Positions 11,640 to 23,200 of a stretch of 64,000 nt of DNA are shown in pieces. A model generated the notes under the pieces. The model was not told where the DNA came from and searched no databases. It worked only from the letters and a program-made list of their open reading frames with translations. This DNA comes from Norana najaformis (lineage: Eukaryota; Annelida; Clitellata; Crassiclitellata; Hormogastridae), in contig OZ029914.1 in NCBI GenBank assembly GCA_964023275.1, positions 40,217,924 through 40,281,923 on the forward strand, written 5' to 3'. The position numbers and the translations under genes were made by a program. Each line of letters begins with the position of its first letter. Position 1 is the stretch's first letter.

Positions 11640-11840
11640 CCCAGCATTCCCATTATTATTATCTATGCAATTATTAAGCGCCACTATCACATGACTAAGC
11701 ATCAATCGATGGCGCTGAGTAGCGATGAGCGAAGGAACTGCTCAAAGTCCCTATGCAGTAACTGTCCAGGAGACACTCGAGCCCGTACTCTCCGCGTGAC
11801 GACCCAAACGCTCTATCCCATCGGCTACCGTGCCCAATTT
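11640..11840 (-). mobile_element. tRNA-derived SINE
   Basis: Read on the minus strand, it has a tRNA-like head with A-box-like (TAGCCGATGGGATAGAGCG) and B-box-like (GGGCTCGAG) segments. It then has the tail shared by the other SINEs here (CAGCGCCATCGATTGATGCT, then GTGGCGCTTAATAATTGCAT) and an AT-rich end. Confidence 0.75.
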
Positions 11841-13617
11841 TATTTATGTGCCCAACTTTATTGGTGGTAGATGCCGCATCGTCCAGATACCCCTCGAACT
11901 GACTAGGACTGGTATTTGTCGCGTGACGATAGGTCGTAAGGCCATCCGTAATTAACAGTCGACGTTAAGCCAAAGACACTTGCCGCTCCTCCTCTTCCTA
12001 GACCGTTACCCGGCTACCCGGCTGAAGACGGCGTTCACAAGTCCGTAGATTTGAGGCTCGACCGTACAAGCCAGTTTTATTTTCAGTTGTCCTCATGAGA
12101 ATAGGCCTATACTTTTCTGACGATTGTATACAAGTAGGCCTAAATCGTTTTGTATTTTGTCTTGTTTTAAGAAATTCTGCCGATTTAATGTTGCTGGGTG
12201 GTATAACACCAACAGTGTCCGACTGCCATCCCACAACTGATGAATTTTATTGTTAGTGAAAACTGCATTGACAGTTTAAGCTACCAACATAAACAGACGA
12301 CAGATGAACACAAAGACAGCATAAAAATATCCTTACGAAGAAAAAGACAAACATAATGACCCGGATATGTATATGCACATTATATTAAAGATGCTACATA
12401 GCAAGATTATATATATATCTTGATATATACCGTCTTTAATAAAAATAAAAATAAAATAAATATATATATATATTGCGTATTTTTGTTCATCTGCCGTCTG
12501 TCTATGTTAATTAATTAACGTCTTTAGTTAACCTCTCATATTCAATGAGAACTACTCTAAGGTCATAACTATATACTGTATGTTCCTGGTATACAAACAG
12601 GTCATTTTCATATTATTAAGCAAACAGCTGAATTTTAAATTACATCCTTTCGGTTTCGTCTTGTAGAATAAAAGTATTATAAGATGAAGGGCCTATTTTA
12701 TCTGTTTATATGCAACTATCGAAAGCCGGCATCCGGTGTACATCTGCCTATTTTGTAAAACACCTGTTGATGGAACTTTCAGGAGATTCGTGGATGCATT
12801 CGATTCTGTGAAGTCGCAGTGTTACCCCCTGTTACGCAGCTTGTGAGACTAAAGCTGTTCGCTCAATATCATTCATATCTAAAGCTAAGAAGCATGAATA
12901 AATTGCACAATTATTGCTCATATTTGCTGCATAAATGTTCGGCAGACGTTCGAATTCAAATAGTAACTGACGGAACAAGGAGCGTATTGGCGCCTAAAAT
13001 TTATCTAAACGACCGTTGGCCTATGACGACATTGTTTAAATAGGAATCAAGACAAGTCAAGGAGCTAATAAAGAGAGAAGAGTAGGAGTTAAAACAGACG
13101 CAGTGTGCACAGGACAAAGGAAACAATGCAAATAAAACGGGATAAGAGCGAGTCAAGGGGGTGGAAGGTTAAGACAGAGAAAAGGGAGTACCTGATCCCA
13201 TAGAGTGAACACAAGAATATTTAACAGAAGAGCGGTCTGTACTAAAGAAATTAAGTTGAATAAATGCAAATATAAATTTTGTCTGTAGCGATCGTATGTC
13301 GAATTAGACAATGGAAACACAACGTTATAAATATATGGAGCGCCGCAGCCCCGAATGGTCTTATATACCTAAACGCAGATTACACTGCAAAATATATGGG
13401 GGAAAACGCGTTTGTGCAGCATGGTTTTTGATGTGTTCTGCGCTCAAAACCACCGATTAAAATCATGCAGGTTGCACCTGGATAACGTTGTGCAGGCTTG
13501 GGGAAGACCCAGGTTATTTAATGCCAGAAAAATAATATTTCGGATATTTCCAGCAGTCATTGTGGGAAAACCCGCAAGTTGATTATGCATGGACTTTACA
13601 CTTGGTTATATTCCCGA
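11841..13617. other. Non-coding stretch without recognised gene
   Basis: Only short frames without domain character. An AT-repeat patch with self-complementary TATATA runs lies at 12405-12475. Confidence 0.55.
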
Positions 13618-13716
13618 GCCCCTAAGACGAGACCCGTCCTTGGTGGACTGCCAAAATGTTGCGCCCCTTAAATATGCCCTTCCCCACGCAAGCAATCCTG
13701 GATCCACCACTGTCCA
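13618..13716 (-). mobile_element. MITE-like repeat, copy 1
   Basis: Read on the minus strand, it begins CAGTGGTGGATCCAGGATTG and continues CTTGCGTGG...TGGCAGTCCACC. The opening resembles the CAGTGGCGGATCCAGG terminus common among non-autonomous DNA transposons. It pairs with the plus-strand copy at 14522. Confidence 0.6.
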
Positions 13717-14521
13717 TCACCTCTAGCAAAGTACTAAAACCTGCAAAATATTTTCTATATTTAAATCGGGTTAAAACTCTCAACGAATAGTATGTCCATA
13801 TTAATTCCCGTGTACTTATTAACATAATTTGAAAAATCGAGTAACCGGATAACAGATTACAAGACAAATAATTTGTCTTGAAGATATTAAACACCCTCTT
13901 GGCATAAAACCAACTGGTACCATTTCCCTACGAGGTCCTCTACTTCTATGGCCTTCACAAGTTCACAGACAAGCAAAATAAACTTTTTAGAAGCCTTAGG
14001 CAGCAAATCTGATACGTGAACTGGTTCGTGAAATTTTATTTAGAAACTAGAACACTGCGGCGTTCGAAGAGTTAATTCCTCTTGATATAGGTTTAAGGTT
14101 GCTTGTCTAAAGAAAGTAGTTAATTTAATCTGCGCTTGGCAGTGTGAATAGCCGCCCTATTTTGAATTAGAACACATAGAAGACACTGTAGAAGTAGAAT
14201 GCCTCTGTAATCAGTCCTACAAAGAATAGGCTGTTTCAGTCATAAACGAAAATATTTGTTGTCTACTAAGCACCGTAGTATACATATATATATATATTAC
14301 TTAATGTGCCTCAGCTTAAACCAGAACAAGAGTTTTACTTATTATATAAAACACGCGGACCGCTGATGGAGCTTGCAATGTTGTATCTGCAATGCACATT
14401 TGAATTAGTAATATTCAATACATAGTCCAAAAACACAATATTATTGTCGCAATATGTAAATGTGAATGTATGGTATCAAACTGTGGCGATTCTATCTTTT
14501 CTGTTGTCACTTTGCAATAAT

Positions 14522-14690
14522 ACCAGTGGCGGCTCTAGGATTGCTTGCGTGGATGAAAGGCATTTCCACAGGGACACCACATTCTGGCAGTCCACCATGC
14601 ACGGGTCTGGTCTGATGGGCGCCGGTATATACCCAGGAGGGCATGGGGAGAGGCGAACCGCTCTCCCACGCCTATAACTAAATCCCCATT
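14522..14690 (+). mobile_element. MITE-like repeat, copy 2
   Basis: It begins CCAGTGGCGGCTCTAGGATT, shares GCTTGCGTGG and CTGGCAGTCCACC with copy 1, and extends further. The two copies point away from each other. Confidence 0.6.
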
Positions 14691-15399
14691 GAATGTTATC
14701 TCAGCATTTAGTATGCAGAAATTGTTTGAGTATGCAATAAACTGTTCAGTTCAGGATATGCAGTTATTTAATAATACTGTCCGCTAGACGACTGTATTAT
14801 CAGGGAGGATATTGTAAACTGATATATCCTTCGCTGTGACCTAGATCTGTCCTATCATTCATCGTGAGCCAATCTATGAGGTTGTTTGCGTATTGCCCAT
14901 AAAACTGAGAAGCAATAATATTAACCGGATGCAGGCACTTGTGATATCCACACGTCGTATCTGGGTATCAAAGGTCAGATCGGCCTACTCAGATCTAAAC
15001 CTATAATAGTGCCATAATATACATTCAAATGTATGTAATTCATTTTCATTTTGTCTCGTTTTTTAGAAATTGCGCCGAGCTATGTAGCCGGGTCGCATAA
15101 CCCCAACACTACCCGACTGCCACCTCTACAACTGATGAATTTCATTGTCAAACTGAAAATGCAGACGGTTTGAGATAGACGGTAGCATTGCCGAACTTAA
15201 TCCCACTGTTGCAAATACAAGTTAAGACAAGTAGCATTGGTTCGTCTACATTTCTTCTGCTTTCATTTTGTCAAAGAATAAAACTGCGTAGTAGTAAAAT
15301 TTTGCTTCATGTAATCGAAACTTCGGAATTTCTTCAGCGCCCAGTAGCTACTTCGTGTGAAGCAGCCTGTTCACAGGCGCGCTTAGTTAAAAACAATAT
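14691..15399. other. Non-coding stretch without recognised gene
   Basis: No domain-like frame. The plus-strand frame at 15188-15493 looks spurious: it runs into the repetitive LINE-tail sequence. Confidence 0.5.
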
Positions 15400-15560
15400 C
15401 GCTGAGGCAGGTATGATTCGGTTTGGTTTCAAGGTCAATTCTAAAGGTCAGGCAGACAGACAGACGGCTATGGCGGATGGGGTTTGGAAATGACGAAGCG
15501 AGACAGATAAGTTAAAGAGAATGAATAGGGTTATATGTATATAATATATATTATATATGA
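15400..15560 (-). repeat. L2-like LINE 3' tail fragment
   Basis: The GCAGGTATGATTCGGTTTGG...GCAGACAGACAGACGGCTATGG segment recurs at 29517, 51668 and 52800, each time next to other L2-like remains. A short TATA microsatellite follows. Confidence 0.55.
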
Positions 15561-15639
15561 AGTTTTAATTAGCGCCTTATGTAAACTTTGAAATGCACCG
15601 CCGATATTTAATCACGTGTTTATAAGCGTCTAATGATCG

Positions 15640-15760
15640 TAATCGTAATCTCTATAAATTCTAAATCGCTACTTTAAAGCTAAACGAGCGCTGTGTCAAG
15701 TCAGAGGGGTTGTCCAAAGATGCTATGTGGAAAACAAAATCTGGTAGCCAGAAGACCAGA
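15640..15760 (+). repeat. Dispersed repeat (AGCGCTGCTTT...CCAGAAGACCAGA family)
   Basis: Copies of this roughly 190-base unit occur at 30180-30325 and 41935-42020 (plus strand) and 34195-34382 and 60379-60566 (minus strand). Shared landmarks include GTAATCGTAATC, TCAGCTATGCGCAG, CTTATTCACGAGC and GCCAGAAGACCAGA. Confidence 0.6.
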
Positions 15761-16252
15761 GACATAGGTTAGGGGCAGAGGAGAGGTTATGGTGGGTTGT
15801 GCTTAGGCTGAGAGAAATGGGAAGGGGCGGATGTTATGGGGTTCTCATGAGGTTGAGACTCACTGGCCAACGAAGACAACTGTAGCAACGAGCAAAACAT
15901 CAGATATCAGTGAATTGAATTTAAGCATAATCATGTGTAGTGTGACTTTAATTGTATTTCGTGTCGCATCTTACCCCATATTAGCTATAACCTACATTAG
16001 CAGGGTGTTTGACTGCCAACCATGAGTGTGAAAGGCCTAATAGTTCTAATATAGGAGTATGGGGTTTCCTGTTAACATTTATTCAAACGATAAGAATAAA
16101 TCGCCCTGTTCTTAAATTCAGTTACTTCACGAAAAGACGACCACTTTCTCCGTTTTCTTCAATGATCCGACCAAGCACGCACTTGACCCAACCCGACAAG
16201 ACCCAGCATTCCTACACAAATTCTGTTTCGACCCAATTCGACGCATTTAAAA

Positions 16253-16553
16253 GAGGGACAGGAAAAGACATTGATGGACAGGTATAGAGAAAGAAGACTG
16301 ACTTGGTTTGGGCACGTAACGAGGATGGACAGCGGAAGCACTCTATGGCCATGAGGAGGGAACACGGAGTCGAGGAAGGCAGACAAAGAAATGGATGGAC
16401 AATGTGAAAGAAGATCTGGAAATCAAGGGATTGGACATGAGAACGGCAATTCATACAATCAAGGATAGAACGAAGTGGAGGCGTCTTGTTCAAACCTCAT
16501 CGTCGGCACACGCTTGACGGAAGAGAGAAGAAGAAGAAGAAGAAGAAGAAGAA
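16253..16553 (+). mobile_element. RTE-like LINE 3' end with (GAA)n tail
   Basis: The plus-strand frame reads RERRLTWFGHVTRMDSG, the typical end of a non-LTR reverse transcriptase, and, after frameshifts, DRTKWRRLVQ. It ends in an oligo(GAA) tail. The paralogous sequence beside gene 4 (near 53885) lacks the insert and joins the two flanks directly. Confidence 0.75.
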
Positions 16554-16921
16554 CGTTATAATTTTAAACAGGTCAGCTAACTTCTCAACAACGCGTTTAG
16601 AGAAGCTAATAGATACTTAATCATTAGATAGTGGCGCCAAAAAGGACAGAAATTACAATAAATAATCATGACCCACGCTGTGAAACCACAGGGCATGTCA
16701 GCCCTATGTAATCATGTTTGTCAAGTGAAACCATGCACACAGGTGCGCATCACATACATTGTCGCATAAGTGTTTTCACGAATATGCTGCTTTTGTTTTT
16801 GCTTCATTGATTAAGATTGTCGTAGATTTTCATTAAACAGCTTGTTATGCAGATAATCACAAATAATAATATGCAAAAATGCTAGCTATGTTAGTTGAAT
16901 GTTTTCTGCCGTTTTCTGTGT

Positions 16922-17256
16922 CTAGGGTAGATTCATCATTCTCCAACACGATTCACTGCAATCGGTCACATTGGCATCGACAACATACCCCGCTTCTACA
17001 TAATCACCGACTCCGGAAACAATAATTTTTTTCTCGGATAACAACTTCCAATCGCTGGACATACACGAGGCGTCGACAGCAGTCATCTCGCATTTGCCAT
17101 CATCGCAAACAGGATCGTGTATCAGCCAACGACTTTCGTTCCTCAGAGTCACAACAACTCCGCACAGCAAAGCATCTGGACAGCAGCTGTCGCATTTTGC
17201 ATACAGCTGAGCCTTTACAACACATTCGTCGTAGATCTCAGTCAAATTGGCTCCAT
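16922..17256 (-). CDS. Gene 1 exon 7: Cys-rich C-terminal domain
   Basis: The acceptor is TTTCAG, phase 1, and the stop TAG is at 16922-16924. The 335-base length is identical in all four paralogues. Conserved motifs are IYDECVVKA, KCDSCC, LLCGVVVTLRNESRWLIHD, CDDGKCEM, DASC, WKLL-EKKI and DCSESC. It is not recognised; the Cys spacing with a beta-rich pattern could suggest an OB/NTR-like fold, but that is a guess. Confidence 0.8.
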
Positions 17257-20200
17257 CTGAAATGCAGAGCCACACAATTCGACAGTTTAATAACAAAGAG
17301 TTTATATGAAAGAGAATCGCATCGTAGGAATCTTTTTCTTGAAGTTCTCTGCCCCGAGCAGGTTTGAACATCGAATGGAGCCATATCTGACGTTGTTGGA
17401 CCCCCTTCATCAGTTTACCGTATCCGCCCACCATCAGCCAACCTAGTAGCACTTGTGTATCTCTTCCTCTTCTTTTCTTTCCCTTCCTCTTTCCTCTATG
17501 ATATCTCTCAGAAAGGAATCACCTATCAGTATGTGTCCAATCCATTTCCTCTGCACCTTCCTATTGTAGCCATCAGAGATCTTTTCTCCTCCACCTGTTG
17601 AAGGTGAAGGAGAAAGGTTCCCTGAAAGCTAAATATGAACCATTCACATCTAAATCATTCACATCTAAACGAACCATCAATGTAAAATAAAACGAATTAT
17701 TAGCACCTAAAACTTGTGGTTATCAGTGGTTAGGTTTATAAATGTGAAAAGATTTCATTACTTACTCGATAAATAGATGCTTACCGGACCAACAGTTGCC
17801 GTCCTTTGTACAGCTTAGTGGAGGGCATGTTGGACACGATGGACAATTACATTCTGCACAGTTGAAACAAGTGATGCTGTTATCTTTGTTTATAGGACAA
17901 GGAGTGTTCAGATGTACTGAATTATATCCACAATGAGTTCAAAACAAGTATGCACCTAATCATACACTAAATGTTAACGAAATAAGTTATGTCCATTCTA
18001 GTTGAATAATTTATTTTAAATAGTCACTTTCTAACGTCTCAGCATCGTAGCATTATTTCACATAGAAAAGCAATCGTTGCTTCATTAAAACAGGCCAATC
18101 TTCTGAAACACAAAGTAGTCATTTCCAGTAAAGTTAGAAATGAAGTCAATGTTTGATGGTATTACTCTGAAATTGCTGAGTTTGCATTACCTCAGTGTCC
18201 CCCAAAATTAGCGCTTCAGATGATTGTAAGCTCTAACTTTAAGATGAATGACTGATTCTAAAAAAATTGAGACGGCATTACATGCTGAAGTTGATTGTAG
18301 ACTTGCTATTAATATTGGCAGAGTACCTGTTGTCAAAGGCATTGTAGTTATAGTTGAACGCAGGGTAGTTGATGATTTAGTCGTAAACGTTGGCCAAGTA
18401 GTTGTAGATTTTGGCCAAGTGGTCGTTGGTGGATAAGTCATAGATGTTGGCGAAGGGCAGGTTGGACACGATGGACAATGACACTCTGTAAAATTGAAAC
18501 AAGTCACGCTGTTACCCTTGCTTATATGACAATGTGCTCAAATATACGGAATCAATGTTCGTAATTAGTTTAAGACAACAGTAGATCTATTCAGACACTA
18601 AAAACTAATGAGATAAGTTAAATCCACTCTAGGTTAACAATTATTTTGATTTGTCTAATATCTAACGTCTGAGCCTTGTAATATCATCTTACATATCAGG
18701 GCAATCGTCAGTTCATAATAGCAGGCCACTCCACTGAGGCATAAAGCAGTCATTTTCAGTAAAATTAGAAATGAATATTTGATGGTAAGTATTGCTTTGA
18801 AATTGCTCGGTGAGTTTGCATTACCTCCATAATCCCCAAAATTTGCGCCTCAATTTGTTGTAAGTTCTAACTTAAAGACGGATGACTCGTTTCTAAAATA
18901 CTGATACGGCACTCCTTGCTGAAGTTGATTGTAGGCTTGCTATTAATATTGGAAGGGTACCTGTTGTCGAAGGCAATGTAGTTATAGTTGAACTCAAGGT
19001 AGTTGTTGATGTTGGCCGTGTAGTTGTAGATGGTTCAGTAGTAGATGATGGCCAAGTGGTTGTAGTCGTAGGTATTGGCCAAGTGGTTGTAGTTGGTTGA
19101 GTCGTCGTCGTCTTAGTAGTAGTAGTGGTTGTGGTAGTAGAAGTAGTAGATTTTGGCCGAGTAGTTGTAGTCATATGTATTGGCCAAGTGGTTGTAGGTG
19201 GTTCAGTCGTAGATTCTGGCCAAGTGGTTGTTTCTCCGTTGTTACCTGAATAAATACGTAAACAAATATCTCAAAGGCCAAATAAGTACAACCGAATGGT
19301 AACGAGTGTGAAGACCGTAGAATAGTTACTACCATATTTAATGCGACAACTTGTCCATGCCAATTTTATTTTTGAGAGCTATTGTTTTTGGTGGTGGATG
19401 AATAGTTGTTGTTGGGCTGAGTAGCAGCTGTGGGTAGCTAATTAGTAGTGATGGCTTGCTGAATGGTAGTTGTGGGTGGGTGAGTGGTAGTGGTCGGTGG
19501 ATAAGTAGTAGAAGGTTCAGGCTAGAGAGACAAAATAAATTTATTGCAATGCACCAGGGCACCACCTAACTTTTTACATCCTACAAATGTATTGTTCTGT
19601 TGCAATTTCAACTTCCTTCTTCAATGGGTCGATTTCACTCAAGGGCCCAACTACTTCACCAAATAGTATTCAAGCAGATAACGGAAAGCGTAATATTTCG
19701 ACACCATTCAACTGCGAAATTGCGTAATAACAAAGGAGCATTGTATTGCGACAGTTTAAATTGTAAAAGCTGCTCGAGTAATAGCATTAACATGAAAAAA
19801 AGTTCAAACAGTTGCTGCTACTTTCCACTTTTATCACACCATCAGCAATGGACTTCTTTAGTCTTTACATCTGAGTAAACACAGAATTCCGGTTTGCCTC
19901 AGAAATTTAGAAGAAGAAATCGCTTAAATTTCTGTCGTTAGTGGTAAGATTGCTAAACTCCATGAAAGGAAAGGCTTTACATAAAGTTTACAACTTGTCC
20001 ATCTGTGTAGTTCATGACACGCAACTTCTTGATTCGCTACAACTTCGTTGATAATATTCAGATACCCTCTAATAGTTCCTTTTTCAGGTAAATAGTCATA
20101 CCTCCACAAACTTCATCTTCACTGACAAAACATTGTCACAAGAGAGACCGAGTAGTTGAGACGAGTCCCTGTCCTCTTTGTCAGAAAAGAGACCGGGAAA

Positions 20201-23200
20201 ATTAGGGTAATCTGAAATGTACCATAAGTGGTGTTCAAAGACGTCTCTTGCAGCCACACCAATCCCGTGATATTTGAATTGCTATTTTCCAAATTAGTCC
20301 AAAGTGTAAGATCTTCTTCATCTGTTTCAACTGCAAGTGGAGCTTCCCACACGCTTTGATGTAAGTGAGAGTCCCAAACTCAACAAGTCGCTGAAGCTGT
20401 GTTTCGACCAACTTTTGAGTTTGAAGGCCTCTCGCTGACCATACAAGAGAAATAATTTGATGGCATACCTTAACTTAACCATCAGCCTGGCATGGTAAAC
20501 GGTCTGGAGTTCTCTAGTCAATCCTTATAATGATATTTTCGAGAACAAGCATTGCGAGCTCAAGGTATCTGATTTTTCATCAGTCTTCTCCGATCAACTC
20601 TTTCCTTCCAATCTCATCATACAGATTCTTCATTGTTGATTCTTCGAAAACATTTGCTGCAACCTTCGATTCTAATCCATAGCACATTTCGCGTATCACA
20701 TTGCTTGGAAACGGTCTAAACTCTGCTGAAGGTCGGAATTTCTGATGACCTCAAAAGGTCCACAGCACAATTTAAACGGCTTCGTTAGAATCAATATATT
20801 TCGATTCATAGGTACAGCAAGCCTACCACAGGAGCTCAGGGTCAAGCAGCTCTTTTAGAAAAACACAAGATTCCTGTAATTAAATTAACTGTGCTCACAA
20901 GACCATGTTTTAAAGCTTAGAGCTTGATGATGCTTTTTCTTCAACTTTCATAGGGTTTGCAACGTTGTGTTCATTCTTGTAGTGACCATTTTGACACGCT
21001 ATAAAGTTCATCTAATCCATGTTACGAAAAGACCACTGGGAAACTGTCAACTTTTTCATGTACGTAAATCTCTGGAAGTTTTCGCCATCCCAGTAGACTA
21101 CCAGAGAATATTTTGATAAATATTCGTCAAATGCAGATTCAGCATGTTCTTTTCTGGCTTTTGTTTGCATTTGCTCGATGGTGCTTTGCGAAAGAGGACG
21201 TGGTAATATTCAAGAGCTGCAGCAATTTGTACAATCAATCAACCTGCTGCACGATTAGTTGATTGTTTCAGATTTAAAAAATTCAACATTTTAGATAACA
21301 GGTGATATGTTGAGATTGGTGGAATTTTGTTTACCCGTTGTTCTTTCTTTGAATTTTTAGTTCTGATGGTTCAAATACGGCATCAGAATTTCTGGCAATC
21401 ACAGAACTTTCTGTTTCATCAAGTAGATCTCAGTCTGAGATGATGCTGATGCAGAAGCAGCGATGAATCTATGGCGTCGTTTTTCATCCATATATCGATA
21501 ATGAACGCACTCCAGCTTTACGCCAGATTCTTGTATTTGGATGCCACATTCATATTCTCGTCTCTCGCTATTTAAGGATGAGTTTGCGATTTCATTGATT
21601 CTAATTATAGTCAAGTCATGGACATGGTGCTATCTTAAAATGTGTAATTTTTCTGATTGCATCAGCTGCCTGCTTACATGCACACTGGCCCAGGCCTTCA
21701 TACATAAAAGACTATCCGTTGACTCGACCTTGTTTCATTATGCAGCAAATTATGCTGCAGTATAGCTTATGCGTATGGATGGTTGAAAATAGTCTTGCAG
21801 TTGGCGTGGAAAGCTCACATTTTACCAGAATGAAACAATAAATGACAGTAAAAAACCGAGTGGTGCCATTTTATTTCTATCATTTTCAGTTTTTAAATAC
21901 TCTATTGACTATTGATGGCTGGTTAGCAGTTTTAAGTGGCTAAATAGTAGTTTTGGGTGGTTGTGTATTAGTGGTCTGTTGCTGAGTAGTTGATGTGGAT
22001 GGCTGAGAAGTAGTTAACTGTGGCTGAGTTGTGAGTTGTGTAGCAGTAGTTGTGGAGGCTTAGTAGCAGTTGTGGGTTGCTGAGTAGTCGTTGTCGTAAG
22101 GGGCTGAGTAATAACTGGAGGTGACTGAATTAGTGTTGTAGGTAGTTCAGTATTTTGTACTCGGGTTGAATTAATGGCTGAGTAGCTATAGTTAAGGCCT
22201 GAGTATTTGTCGTATGTAGTTTTGTACCATTCGTAGCTCTTCAGCTTGTTGTGGTAGTAGGATATCGGTGGTAGAAATAGTGGAATCGGCTGGTATTATT
22301 GTGGATTATTTTTCGTTTTTGGTGTTGGTTTGATCGTTGGTTGCTTCAATATTACTGCACAAAGGGAAAAAATTAGAACATGGTGCTTACTGCATTATAA
22401 TGGTGGTTTTTAGGGAGTGTGGAGGCTATCATCCTGCCGAGAAGATTTTAAAGTCATGTTTATTAGGACTAACCTAAGATTTCTTCGGATTGGCATTTCA
22501 GTGTCGTTACAATTTTAATTTAAAACGTCGTCGTTTTCGTCATTTTGCTATTATTGTTACTAATATAGGCCCTAATTTTTAATCTTAGTGTTATTTGTTA
22601 TTTGAACTGTTGTTATTTGTTATTTGAACTGTTATAAGAATTTTATACATAGCGCCCAGTGAAGAGAAACTTATCAGAGGCGGTCTGTATGCTATCTTAA
22701 ATGATGCTACAGTTCATTGTAAGGAAAAGGCTGCTGCCTTACGAACTTAATTTCATGAATATACACTAGAGCTTAGTTGACTAGAAAGCTCAACAGTGTA
22801 CGTGTATGACATGCTGATAAAATATAGCTTTGTGATTTTTCCAAAATACGAGGATGATATGGCAACTCAGTCTCTAATGCCTGATAAATTCACGCTGACG
22901 TTAAAGAACAGACTGATCTAGATTTACATCCAACTCACAAGGTGAATTGCAGGATGCGGTGAACGCGGGTGCATTTGTTGCTACCCAGGCGTACTGGATG
23001 TTCGTCGGTTTCGCAAATGTAACAATGCATTGGTAGTCTGCTGGAACGTCGGCATCGACTGTGATCGTTGATGTCGATACGAACCAATATGTGTCAACTC
23101 TCGACCTCGTCGGCGTTTCCCAAGTGTAGAAATCATCGTTGGACGTCCAGTTCATAACTGCTTTGATAGGATGGAAACTGCTATCGGCATACTTGATGCT

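Noticed and set aside
22901-22938. Stop codon after VNLDQSVL as the protein end at Ig2
   Set aside because: The short tail and stop recur in all four genes and looked like a real C-terminus, but a GTGAGT donor in phase 1 precedes it in three copies and joins correctly to downstream exons. A two-Ig isoform ending there remains possible.
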